Positions 7,816 to 14,759 of a stretch of DNA of 37,546 nucleotides are shown here, piece after piece. The DNA is from Desulfobacterales bacterium. Its GTDB lineage: Bacteria; Desulfobacterota; Desulfobacteria; Desulfobacterales; Desulfosalsimonadaceae. The stretch is from NCBI GenBank assembly GCA_025453995.1, contig JALOPH010000004.1:1-37546 (forward strand), written 5' to 3'. Position 1 is the first letter of the stretch. Each line of letters begins with the position of its first letter. A model generated the notes under the pieces. It did not search any database. It saw only the letters and a program-made list of their open reading frames with translations, and was not told the origin of the DNA. The translations under genes were made by a program, and so were the position numbers.

Positions 7816-10191
7816 ATGAAGCTTAAACCAATCATTATAATCCATTTCATACTTGTTTGTTTCTTTATTGGAATACCATCTACTGTAATAGCCGCTGATT
7901 CTAAAAATCCTGAGGACCAGACCGGCGCACCGTATTTTTTCGTCCATTCCCAGGACCCGGAAATCGATGCCCTGCCGCTTAAATCAACCGATGTCAAGGT
8001 CCATATTGCCGGCGTGATCGCCGATGTGACGGTGATCCAGGAATACCAGAACCAGGGGCAAAAACCTTTGGAAGCCGTTTATGTGTTCCCGGCGTCCACC
8101 CGGGCGGCGGTCTACGGCATGACCATGCGCATCGGCGAGCGGACGATTGTCGCAAAAATTGACGAGCGATCGGCGGCCCGCCAATCCTATGAAGAGGCCA
8201 AAAATGCAGGCCAGAGCGCTTCCCTGCTGGAGCAGCAGCGGCCCAACGTGTTTCAGATGAACGTGGCCAATATCCTGCCCGGAGATATTATCAAGGTGGA
8301 GCTGAAATACACCGAGCTTCTGATCCCAAAAGACGCGGTGTATGAATTCGTTTATCCCACGGTGGTGGGCCCCCGCTACACCGGCCCCCAGGGCGATTTC
8401 CAAAAACCGGCTGAGAACTGGACGCAAAATCCTTGTCTGCATGAAGGCGAACCGGCAAAAACCACCCTTGGGATCGATGTCCATATCAATGCCGGGCTTC
8501 CCATTGCCAAAGTTTCCTGCGACACGCACAAAACCAACATCAACTTTGACGGTAAAAACGCTGCGACCGTTAATCTGAACGCTTCTGAAAAATTTTCCGG
8601 AAACAAGGATTTCATCATCAAATACCAGCTCGCCGGCGGCAGGATCGAATCCGGCCTGCTCCTTTATGAAGGCGAAAAGGAAAATTTCTTCCTTTTGATG
8701 ATGCAGCCTCCCGAAAAGATCAAAGCGTCTGCGATCCCGCCCCGTGAATATGTTTTTATCGTGGATATATCCGGGTCCATGCACGGGTTTCCTTTAGATA
8801 CATCCAAGGCTCTCTTGAAAAACCTCATCGGCAGCTTAAGGCCCGCCGACCGGTTTAATGTGCTGCTGTTTGCCGGAAGCGCCGCCATGATGGCCGAGCA
8901 TTCCCTTCCGGCCACCAGCCAAAACATCCAGAAAGCCATACAGGTCATTGAGCAGCAGCAGGGAGGCGGCGGAACCGAGCTGCTGCCGGCCATGCGAAAA
9001 GCCCTGGACATGAAAGGCGCCGAAGGCGTTTCAAGAACCCTTGTCATCGCCACGGACGGATATGTGACCGTGGAAAAGGAGACCTTTGATCTGACCCGCT
9101 CCCGGCTGGGGGATGCCAATCTGTTTGCATTCGGCATCGGATCATCCGTCAACCGTTTTCTCATCGAAGGCATGGCCCGGGCCGGCATGGGTGAGCCCTT
9201 TATCGTCACCCGGCCCGAGGACGCGTCCCATCAGGCTGAAAAATTTAAAAATTTGATCCAGACGCCGGCGCTGACGGACATCCATGTCAATTATGGAAAA
9301 TTTAAAGTCTTCGACGTTGAACCCCCTTCTATCCCGGATCTGTTTGCCAACCGGCCGGTGATCGTGTTCGGCAAATACACCGGGAAAGCATCCGGCAGCA
9401 TCACCCTGTCCGGAACAACCGGCGAAAAGCCTTATGAATTCAAAGTTGATCTTAAAGACATCCAGGCAGATCCCCGAAATTCGGCCCTCAGATATTTATG
9501 GGCGAGGCACCGGATCGCCGTGCTGGCCGATGACAATGCATTAAGCGCCGATGACGCCCGCGCAAAAGAAGCAACCCGGCTGGGACTGGATTATAACCTG
9601 CTCACCGAATACACCTCTTTTGTGGCTATTGATTCGCTCAAGCGAACCGACGGCAAAGAAACCACCACGGTCAAGCAGCCCCTGCCCCTGCCTGAAGGGG
9701 TATCTGATTATGCGGTGGGGAATGCGGCTTCCAAATCCATGGCCATGATGCAGACGGCGCCGATGCCGGGACAGGCTATGGGGCGCGGACTTAATGAAAC
9801 CAAAGAACGGACAGGCCCGCCGGCTGAATTGGAAAAAGATGAAGCGGCTGTTGATTTGAAGATCGCGCTCAAGCATGTAGCTGCGCCCCAAGGGATCTTA
9901 ATGGAGATTTTGCGCACAACAATCGAGCCACTTAATGCGAAAATCCTGAGCTGCCTTGAAAATGCAAATCAGGATCTCTCCACCCTGAACGGCTGCCTTA
10001 ACTTAAACGTCCAGGTTGATCAAAACGGTCATGTGCTGAAGGTGACCATAGATGAAAAAAACGGCTCAATTTCCGATGAGTTGAAAACCTGCATCACCAC
10101 CCTTTATCAAACATTGACGCTGCCTGCATCATCGGACATATCGGCATATAACCTTGAAATAATATATGAAATTCGACATTCAAAATCATAG
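7816..10191 (+). CDS. Secreted VIT / von Willebrand factor A protein with AgmX/PglI-like C-terminal domain
   Basis: A 791-residue exported protein. The start at 7816 follows AAGGAGG at 7803-7809 and gives a clear signal peptide (MKLKPIIIIHFILVCFFIG to VIAA); the TTG at 7792 would include the ribosome site. A VIT domain (about residues 35-160) contains VTVIQEYQNQG, YVFPAS and LLEQQRPNVFQMNVANILPG. The VWA domain (about 310-480) has an intact metal site: DISGS, T in GGGTELLPA and D in ATDGYV. The last 100 residues (ILSCLENANQDL, VQVDQNGHVLKVTI, LKTCI, LPASS) resemble the AgmX/PglI C-terminal domain with paired cysteines. No LPXTG motif or C-terminal membrane anchor is seen. It is probably the output of the neighbouring ECF sigma factor. 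Confidence 0.85.
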   Translation: MKLKPIIIIHFILVCFFIGIPSTVIAADSKNPEDQTGAPYFFVHSQDPEIDALPLKSTDVKVHIAGVIADVTVIQEYQNQGQKPLEAVYVFPASTRAAVYGMTMRIGERTIVAKIDERSAARQSYEEAKNAGQSASLLEQQRPNVFQMNVANILPGDIIKVELKYTELLIPKDAVYEFVYPTVVGPRYTGPQGDFQKPAENWTQNPCLHEGEPAKTTLGIDVHINAGLPIAKVSCDTHKTNINFDGKNAATVNLNASEKFSGNKDFIIKYQLAGGRIESGLLLYEGEKENFFLLMMQPPEKIKASAIPPREYVFIVDISGSMHGFPLDTSKALLKNLIGSLRPADRFNVLLFAGSAAMMAEHSLPATSQNIQKAIQVIEQQQGGGGTELLPAMRKALDMKGAEGVSRTLVIATDGYVTVEKETFDLTRSRLGDANLFAFGIGSSVNRFLIEGMARAGMGEPFIVTRPEDASHQAEKFKNLIQTPALTDIHVNYGKFKVFDVEPPSIPDLFANRPVIVFGKYTGKASGSITLSGTTGEKPYEFKVDLKDIQADPRNSALRYLWARHRIAVLADDNALSADDARAKEATRLGLDYNLLTEYTSFVAIDSLKRTDGKETTTVKQPLPLPEGVSDYAVGNAASKSMAMMQTAPMPGQAMGRGLNETKERTGPPAELEKDEAAVDLKIALKHVAAPQGILMEILRTTIEPLNAKILSCLENANQDLSTLNGCLNLNVQVDQNGHVLKVTIDEKNGSISDELKTCITTLYQTLTLPASSDISAYNLEIIYEIRHSKS

Positions 10192-10209
10192 TAAATCATA
10201 AGCATCATA

Positions 10210-10250
10210 TTGTTTCTCCCCCTTGTTCCGGGGGAGAAACAATTAAACCA
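10210..10250 (+). terminator. Intrinsic terminator after the VIT/VWA gene
   Basis: A perfect 13-bp stem pairs TTGTTTCTCCCCC (10210-10222) with GGGGGAGAAACAA (10230-10242) around a 7-base loop, 18 bp after the stop codon. The following T tract is interrupted (TTAAACCATTTTT), so efficiency is uncertain. Confidence 0.75.
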
Positions 10251-10354
10251 TTTTTATTATTTCCAGATGCATATCTATATGGTATGTCTTGCGGGGATGA
10301 AATTTCTGTCCGGGAAATCTATTTTAAACACAATATCAAACAAGGATTTCAATA

Positions 10355-11566
10355 ATGATCTGGGAACTCAAAAAAAAATTGTATCGTTCAAAACAGCAAG
10401 TCATGAAAATCGCCGCCATGGTTATCCCCATCCCCGAGCCCGAGCTTTTAACCGGAGCCGGAAGCGTTAAAAAGCTGGCTGACAAAATCAAGGAAAAGGG
10501 ACTCAAACATGTTTTAGTGGTTACTGACAAAGTTCTGATGAGCCTGAAAGTCCCTGCAGTTCTTCTGGAATCCCTTGACCAAAAAGGAATCAAGTACACC
10601 ATATATGATAATGTTCAGCCCAACCCGACCATTGAAAATGTGGAAAATGGAAGGGCCATTTATAAGGCAAACAAATGCGACGGGCTTGTCGCGTTCGGCG
10701 GCGGATCGCCCATTGACTGCGCCAAAGTCATCGGCGCCCGGCTCTCCAACCCCTATTTTTCCGTACGAGCCATGAAGGGGCTGTTTAAGGTGTTTTTGCC
10801 GATTCCTCCTTTGTTCTGCGTGCCCACAACAGCCGGCACCGGTTCTGAAACCACCGTGGCCGCGGTTATTTCCGACCCCGGCACCCATGAAAAATTCGCT
10901 ATCAATGATTTAAAGCTCATCCCCAAAATCGCCGTCTTAGACCCGGAACTCATGGTGGGATTGCCCCCTCACATCACCTCCACCACGGGCATGGACGCAT
11001 TAACCCATGCCGTTGAAGCCTATATCGGGTTAAACGGCACCCCATTCACCGATGAAAAAGCCGAGCAAGCCACGAAGCTGATTTTTGAAAACCTGGAACA
11101 AGCATATAAAAATGGCGCTGACCTTAAAGCGCGAAACAACATGGCCCTTGCCTCATATTACGCGGGCGCCGCATTCACGAGGGCGTACGTGGGATACGTC
11201 CATGCCATCGCCCACAATATGGGCGGGCTCTACGGAGTGCCCCACGGACTGGCCAATGCGGTTATTCTGCCATATGTTCTGGAATTCTGCCGCAAGGGCG
11301 CTGAGAAAAAACTTGCAGCTCTGGCCATTGCCGGCTGCATTGGAAAAAAAGGAGAGCCCGTTGAGGAATTGTCGCATCGGTTCATTGAAAAGATCAAAAC
11401 CATAAACAAAAATATGAAAATCCCCACCTTTATTAAAGAGCTAAAAGAAAAAGACATCCCCCTGATCGCCCAGCGGGCGATAAACGAAGCTCATCCGGAT
11501 TATCCCGTGCCGGTGATCATGACCCTTGAGGAATGCGAGACGCTGGTCCGGAAGCTGTTGCCGTAA
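10355..11566 (+). CDS. Iron-containing (group III) alcohol dehydrogenase
   Basis: A 403-residue NAD(P)-dependent dehydrogenase. The nucleotide-binding motif GGGSPIDCAK lies near residue 115 and PTTAGTGSETT follows. The metal ligands line up with FucO: D214-x3-H218 (MDALTH), H283 (GYVHAIAH) and H297 (GVPHG). The family interconverts alcohols and aldehydes or ketones (for example 1,3-propanediol, butanol or lactaldehyde reduction). The true substrate is not evident and the gene stands alone between two terminator-like or promoter regions. AAGGA about 8 bp before the ATG at 10355 supports this start; an alternative ATG lies at 10385. Confidence 0.9.
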   Translation: MIWELKKKLYRSKQQVMKIAAMVIPIPEPELLTGAGSVKKLADKIKEKGLKHVLVVTDKVLMSLKVPAVLLESLDQKGIKYTIYDNVQPNPTIENVENGRAIYKANKCDGLVAFGGGSPIDCAKVIGARLSNPYFSVRAMKGLFKVFLPIPPLFCVPTTAGTGSETTVAAVISDPGTHEKFAINDLKLIPKIAVLDPELMVGLPPHITSTTGMDALTHAVEAYIGLNGTPFTDEKAEQATKLIFENLEQAYKNGADLKARNNMALASYYAGAAFTRAYVGYVHAIAHNMGGLYGVPHGLANAVILPYVLEFCRKGAEKKLAALAIAGCIGKKGEPVEELSHRFIEKIKTINKNMKIPTFIKELKEKDIPLIAQRAINEAHPDYPVPVIMTLEECETLVRKLLP

Positions 11567-11607
11567 TTGGCAGGTTCATGGATTTAATTTTGGCCGCACC
11601 TATCTAT

Positions 11608-11655
11608 TTGACATGCCATTCAATGTGGATTACTATAGCTATAAAATACCACATT
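11608..11655 (+). promoter_or_regulatory. Promoter and 34-bp symmetric operator of the MazEF-like module
   Basis: TTGACA (11608-11613) and TACTAT (11631-11636) are spaced by 17 bp. Overlapping the -10 is a palindrome from 11622 to 11655: outer arms AATGTGG and CCACATT lie symmetrically, 5 bp each side of the core TATAGCTATA. It ends next to the ribosome site. Such an arrangement is typical of autorepression by a ribbon-helix-helix antitoxin or toxin-antitoxin complex. Confidence 0.75.
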
Positions 11656-11668
11656 ACGGAGACGTGAT

Positions 11669-11902
11669 ATGAGAACTATTCAGATGACCCTTGATGATAA
11701 TCTTGTGAAAGCGGTCGATCGTGTTTCAAAGGAACTCCGAACAAGCCGTTCCGCATTCACAAGAAAAGCGCTGCAAGACGCCCTTATTCGTTATAAACTT
11801 GAGCAACAAGAACGCAAGCACCGCCTGGGGTACGAACAAAACCCGATTGAAACTGATGAATTTTCGAGTTGGGAAACTGAGCAGGTTTGGGGTGACGAAT
11901 GA
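11669..11902 (+). CDS. Ribbon-helix-helix antitoxin (MazE-like)
   Basis: A 77-residue protein. The N-terminus MRTIQMTLDDNLVKAVDRVS followed by RTSRSAFTRKALQDAL is the beta-strand plus two-helix ribbon-helix-helix fold used for DNA binding. The acidic tail (ETDEFSSWETEQVWGDE) is the kind of flexible segment that wraps and blocks a MazF toxin. A ribosome site ACGGAG precedes the ATG. Its stop codon overlaps the toxin start (ATGA), so translation is coupled. It probably represses its own promoter at the palindrome just upstream. Confidence 0.85.
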   Translation: MRTIQMTLDDNLVKAVDRVSKELRTSRSAFTRKALQDALIRYKLEQQERKHRLGYEQNPIETDEFSSWETEQVWGDE

Positions 11903-12210
11903 AGCACGGCGAAATACGTTGGTATAAATTCATGTCGCCGGATAAAAAACGGCCTGTCCTTATCCTGACTCGGAATTCCGTGTTGGAATATTTGGGGGAG
12001 GTTACCATCGCGCCCATTACGACTACGGTGCGTGATATCCCATCCGAAGTGTTTCTCTCAATGGCTGACGGCATGCCCCAGAATTGTGCTGTCAATTGTG
12101 ACCATTTGCAGACTGTTTCCAAGAGTAAAATCGGAACTCTGATCACATCTTTGCCCCGCACAAAAATGTTAGAGGTTGCAAGGGCAATCCGCTTTGCGCT
12201 CGATATTTAA
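11899..12210 (+). CDS. MazF/PemK-family endoribonuclease toxin
   Basis: A 103-residue protein with the family's blocks: HGEIRWYKF, KKRPVLILTRN, GEVTIAPITTTVRDIPSEVF and NCAVNCDHLQTVSKSKIG. MazF toxins cleave mRNA at short motifs and stop growth when the antitoxin is lost. The length is normal and no disruption is visible, so the pair looks intact. It overlaps the antitoxin gene by 4 bp. The cleavage specificity cannot be predicted. Confidence 0.9.
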   Translation: MKHGEIRWYKFMSPDKKRPVLILTRNSVLEYLGEVTIAPITTTVRDIPSEVFLSMADGMPQNCAVNCDHLQTVSKSKIGTLITSLPRTKMLEVARAIRFALDI

Positions 12211-12619
12211 AATTAAAAGTGCAAAATAGCGCCGATAGGGGGATAAATTTGTGCAGATGAAGGGGTCAGACCTACACTCTTGACAAAATTAATTTTCTTT
12301 GTGCCAACAGGACCATAGGATTCGCTGACAAAGGAAGCGCATCATCCATGTGGCATGAGAAGCATCCCAACGATCGATTGTCGCAATGTTCATATTCCTG
12401 GCACTATATGGATTTTCATGGTGAATCCAGCCACACGCCCTGACAATCATCGATCGGTTGAAAAAATTGATTCACTATCCGGCCGCATTGGAAGATTCTG
12501 GAGAAGATAGCATTTTTGTGGGTGAATGACTCAACCGATGCACCCTTCGACATTGCGCAGGACAGGCTTCCTTTGTCAGCGCATCCTATGACCCTACCCA
12601 CTAAAGAAAGATAAACCAA
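12211..12619. other. Gene-free stretch holding a REP-like sequence and an inverted-repeat element
   Basis: This 409-bp gap between the MazF-like toxin and the DUF2283 gene has no credible coding frame. It contains AGGGGTCAGACCTACACTCT (12261-12280) leading into TTGACA. From memory this resembles sequences seen beside REP-associated tyrosine transposases. A 12-bp AT palindrome (12285-12296) and the 277-bp inverted-repeat-bounded element described separately follow. Confidence 0.6.
12314..12590. mobile_element. 277-bp MITE-like element with 25-bp terminal inverted repeats
   Basis: Arms 12314-12338 and 12566-12590 are inverted copies matching at 24 of 25 bases; each arm includes CTGACAAAGGAAGC or its complement. 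The interior has secondary partial symmetry: CGATCGAT near 12370 and ATCGATCGG near 12450. There is no transposase gene and no obvious target-site duplication. This is consistent with a miniature inverted-repeat element or a large structured palindrome. A family assignment is not possible from sequence alone. Confidence 0.55.
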
Positions 12620-12844
12620 ATGAGAGTCCATTATGATAATGAAGTTGACGCCGTATATATCAAGTTGGGGAATCAGAAACCCGATGGGGTCGTTGAAATT
12701 TCAGAAGGGGTTAATTTAGATACAACCTCTGAAAATAAAATAGTCGGCATCGAAATCCTTAACGCTTCCAAGAAGATGAATATCAAAACGATCCTTTCCT
12801 ATGAGCTTGAACTTGACCAGGATTTGATTAAGAAATCAGCATAG
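12620..12844 (+). CDS. DUF2283 family protein
   Basis: A 74-residue protein with the DUF2283 pattern: MRVHYDNEVDAVYIKLGNQK, then VVEISEGVNLD and IVGIEILNASKKM. The function is unknown. From general knowledge these genes often sit next to DUF4258 genes in pairs that look like toxin-antitoxin modules. No DUF4258 partner is present here; the space upstream is the inverted-repeat element. The ribosome site is weak (AAAGAAAG, rather far from the ATG). Confidence 0.75.
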   Translation: MRVHYDNEVDAVYIKLGNQKPDGVVEISEGVNLDTTSENKIVGIEILNASKKMNIKTILSYELELDQDLIKKSA

Positions 12845-12853
12845 GCAAAAAAC

Positions 12854-12969
12854 GTCTAAAACCGTTCAATCAACTTATCGATCAGAAACGAGCTTTCCCG
12901 CATGGCCTGCTCGCCAAATGGCCCGAACCATTGGGCGATGGTCTTAAATTCCGAAGTTATTTTTTCCTT
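12854..12969. repeat. Direct repeat of the tyrA 3' end (copy 1; copy 2 at 13594-13709)
   Basis: The sequence at 12854-12969 recurs at 13594-13709 with a constant offset of 740 bp and no gaps. The two copies bracket the HigBA-like pair almost exactly. Copy 2 is the 3' end of the intact tyrA. The layout suggests that the toxin-antitoxin pair entered, or was left behind, through recombination at the end of tyrA. Confidence 0.85.
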
Positions 12970-12978
12970 CCTTGACAT
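12856..12978 (-). pseudogene. In-frame 40-codon relic of tyrA (start region joined to last 32 codons)
   Basis: On the minus strand, ATG at 12978 opens MSRKEKIT and runs into SEFKTIAQWFGPFGEQAMRE, then SSFLIDKLIERF and TAG. The last 32 residues are identical to the C-terminus of the resident TyrA, yet 9 codons plus the stop differ, all silently. The bases before and at the ATG (ATACAAAATG) also match the start of the resident tyrA. The relic is therefore best read as a tyrA with a large internal deletion that kept the frame. It descends from a gene that was under selection. Whether it is translated is unknown. Confidence 0.75.
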
Positions 12979-13000
12979 TTTGTATTCCATAGGATACATA
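12972..13000 (+). promoter_or_regulatory. Putative promoter and operator of the HigBA-like module
   Basis: TTGACA (12972-12977), 17 bp, TACATA (12995-13000), six bases before the toxin ATG. The arms TGTAT and ATACA (12981-12985 and 12994-12998) form a dyad across the -10 region, a likely autoregulatory site. The -35 lies on the opposite strand over the relic's start codon, so the promoter seems to have formed from the old tyrA start region. The -10 is a weak match and the short leader is unusual. Confidence 0.5.
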
Positions 13001-13005
13001 TAACC

Positions 13006-13296
13006 ATGATTGAAATCCGCCAGACCGATGTATTTTCAAAGTGGCTGAGTTCGTTGAAGGATCGCCAAGCACGGGCGCGAATTCAAACTCGAATTGACCG
13101 ATTACAACTTGGCTTGCTCGGCGATATAAAATCCATCGGCAAAGGTGCATTTGAATTTCGGATCAATTATGGCCCAGGATACCGCGTATATTTTATACAG
13201 AAAGGACAGGAACTTGTGATCCTGCTTGCAGGTGGCGACAAGGGCTCACAGGATCGAGACATAAAAACAGCGCTTAAACTGGCGCGCGATTTATAG
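13006..13296 (+). CDS. RelE/ParE-superfamily toxin (HigB-like, phage Gp49-like group)
   Basis: A 96-residue protein. MIEIRQTDVFSKWLSSLKD, ARIQTRIDRLQLG, GAFEFRINYGPGYRVYFIQK and LLAGGDKGSQDRDIKTALKL are the usual blocks of the addiction-module killer family in which the toxin gene comes first. Such toxins are usually ribosome-dependent mRNA endonucleases. It is followed after 9 bp by the antidote gene. The length is typical and no damage is visible. Confidence 0.88.
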   Translation: MIEIRQTDVFSKWLSSLKDRQARARIQTRIDRLQLGLLGDIKSIGKGAFEFRINYGPGYRVYFIQKGQELVILLAGGDKGSQDRDIKTALKLARDL

Positions 13297-13305
13297 GGGG
13301 TTGAC

Positions 13306-13599
13306 ATGGCAAAAACCAAAACCCGACGATATGACGCTGCGGAATATTTGGAAACCCCGGAGGATATGGCCGCTTATCTGGAAGCAGCCCTGGAGGATGG
13401 CGAACCTGCTGTGATTGTGCAAGCCCTGGGAGCTATTGCACGCGCCCGTGGCATGTCTCAAATCGCACGGGACACGGGTTTGGGACGCGAAAGCCTTTAT
13501 AAGGCGCTTTCGCCCGAAGGCAACCCGGAGTTTGCCACTGTATTAAAAGTAGTCCGGGCGCTGGGGATTAAGCTTCACGCTGAGGCAGAAACCGTTTAA
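13306..13599 (+). CDS. Helix-turn-helix antidote protein (HigA-like)
   Basis: A 97-residue protein. A leader segment (YDAAEYLETPEDMAAYLEAA) precedes an XRE-like helix-turn-helix: GMSQIARDTGLGRESLYKAL, then PEFATVLKVVRALGIKL. It matches the addiction-module antidote family normally found just after the toxin above. It should neutralise the toxin and repress the shared promoter. GGGG sits a few bases before the ATG. Its stop codon shares the bases TTAA with the stop codon of the convergent tyrA gene, consistent with the module joining exactly at the end of tyrA. Confidence 0.88.
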   Translation: MAKTKTRRYDAAEYLETPEDMAAYLEAALEDGEPAVIVQALGAIARARGMSQIARDTGLGRESLYKALSPEGNPEFATVLKVVRALGIKLHAEAETV

Positions 13600-14738
13600 A
13601 ACCGCTCAATCAGTTTATCAATCAAAAACGAGCTTTCCCGCATGGCCTGTTCGCCGAACGGCCCGAACCATTGGGCGATGGTCTTAAATTCTGAAATAAA
13701 ATTTTCCTTATCCCCGGTTTCCAGCATGGCCAGGTTTTCATTGAGGCTGGCCACATAATCTTTCAAAAGCCTCCGGCGCTCCGGGGAGGCAAAAATGATC
13801 TCGGCATACAGGGCCGCGTCCTGGGCGAACAACCGGCCCACCATGCCCAGTTCCAGCCGATAGATGGGGCTTGAGAACTCCAGGGTCCGGGACAGCGCCA
13901 CATTTTTTCCTGCCAGGAACCTGCCGAATGAGAACGTGGCAAAATGCCGCAATGCCTGGACAATGGCCATGATCTCATCGTGTTCTTCCGGGGTGGAAGT
14001 GACAATCACCGACCCCCAGGCCGCAAACTGATCCAGCACCCACTGGCAGGCCTCAGGGTCCCTGCCCGGTGTGGCCACCACAATCTGCTTGTCCAGACTC
14101 GCCGGCGTGGGCCCGAACAAGGGGTGAAGCCCCAGCACAGGGCCCGGATGGGCCTCAAGCATGGCGTCTAAAGGGATTTTCTTGATGCTGGTGATATCGG
14201 CCAGCACCGCGTTTTGGGGGATATATGGCGTGACTTTCCGGATGATATCGGGCGTCACATCAATGGGAACCGATATCATGACCAGATCCACGCCGCTGCA
14301 ATGCCTTTCAATATCCGGCCATTGCTTTCTCCCCATGAGCCGGACCTCATAACCTGCTCCGGAAAACCATTTCTCAAAATACCGGCCCATCTCTCCGGTT
14401 CCGCCCACGATCAGCACAGTGCCTCCGGCCCGCACGCCGGCTCTGGCCATCTGGCCGCTCTGCTCCACCCGGGACTGCCTCAACATAATCCGGAAAACCT
14501 CTTCCACATAATCCGGGTCAAGCCCGGCTGCTTTGGCCTGCTGCCGACGGGCGGATATCAAATCCTCTTCACGGGCCGGATGATACACCGGCAGATGATG
14601 GGCTTTTTTCAACGCCACCACCCGGTTGACCTGATCCTGGCGCTTTGACAGCAGCGCCACCACCTGCTGGTCGATGGCGTCAATTTGAGATCTCATCCGG
14701 TCGAGATCTTTTTGATACTGGTTAGAATCATCTGGCAT
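13596..14738 (-). CDS. tyrA: Chorismate mutase / prephenate dehydrogenase (T-protein)
   Basis: A 380-residue bifunctional enzyme of tyrosine synthesis. The N-terminal chorismate mutase domain (about residues 10-90) contains DRMRSQIDAIDQQVVALLSK. The Rossmann motif V111-GGTGEMG begins the prephenate dehydrogenase. LHPLFGPTPASLDKQIVVAT and EEHDEIMAIVQALRHFATFS are very close to the enteric TyrA blocks; the His of EEHD corresponds to a conserved family residue. It converts chorismate to prephenate and then to 4-hydroxyphenylpyruvate using NAD. AAGGAAAA precedes the ATG. The 3' end is duplicated as the relic at 12856-12978. Confidence 0.95.
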   Translation of the reverse strand: MPDDSNQYQKDLDRMRSQIDAIDQQVVALLSKRQDQVNRVVALKKAHHLPVYHPAREEDLISARRQQAKAAGLDPDYVEEVFRIMLRQSRVEQSGQMARAGVRAGGTVLIVGGTGEMGRYFEKWFSGAGYEVRLMGRKQWPDIERHCSGVDLVMISVPIDVTPDIIRKVTPYIPQNAVLADITSIKKIPLDAMLEAHPGPVLGLHPLFGPTPASLDKQIVVATPGRDPEACQWVLDQFAAWGSVIVTSTPEEHDEIMAIVQALRHFATFSFGRFLAGKNVALSRTLEFSSPIYRLELGMVGRLFAQDAALYAEIIFASPERRRLLKDYVASLNENLAMLETGDKENFISEFKTIAQWFGPFGEQAMRESSFLIDKLIERF

Positions 14739-14759
14739 TTTGTATTTTCCTTTTTTAAT

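Noticed and set aside
10210-10470. 86-codon frame overlapping the start of the alcohol dehydrogenase gene
   Set aside because: It begins in a terminator hairpin and runs out of frame through the dehydrogenase N-terminus.
12416-12631. 71-codon frame on the minus strand inside the inverted-repeat element
   Set aside because: No family resemblance, it runs through one repeat arm and into the DUF2283 start, and there is no ribosome site.
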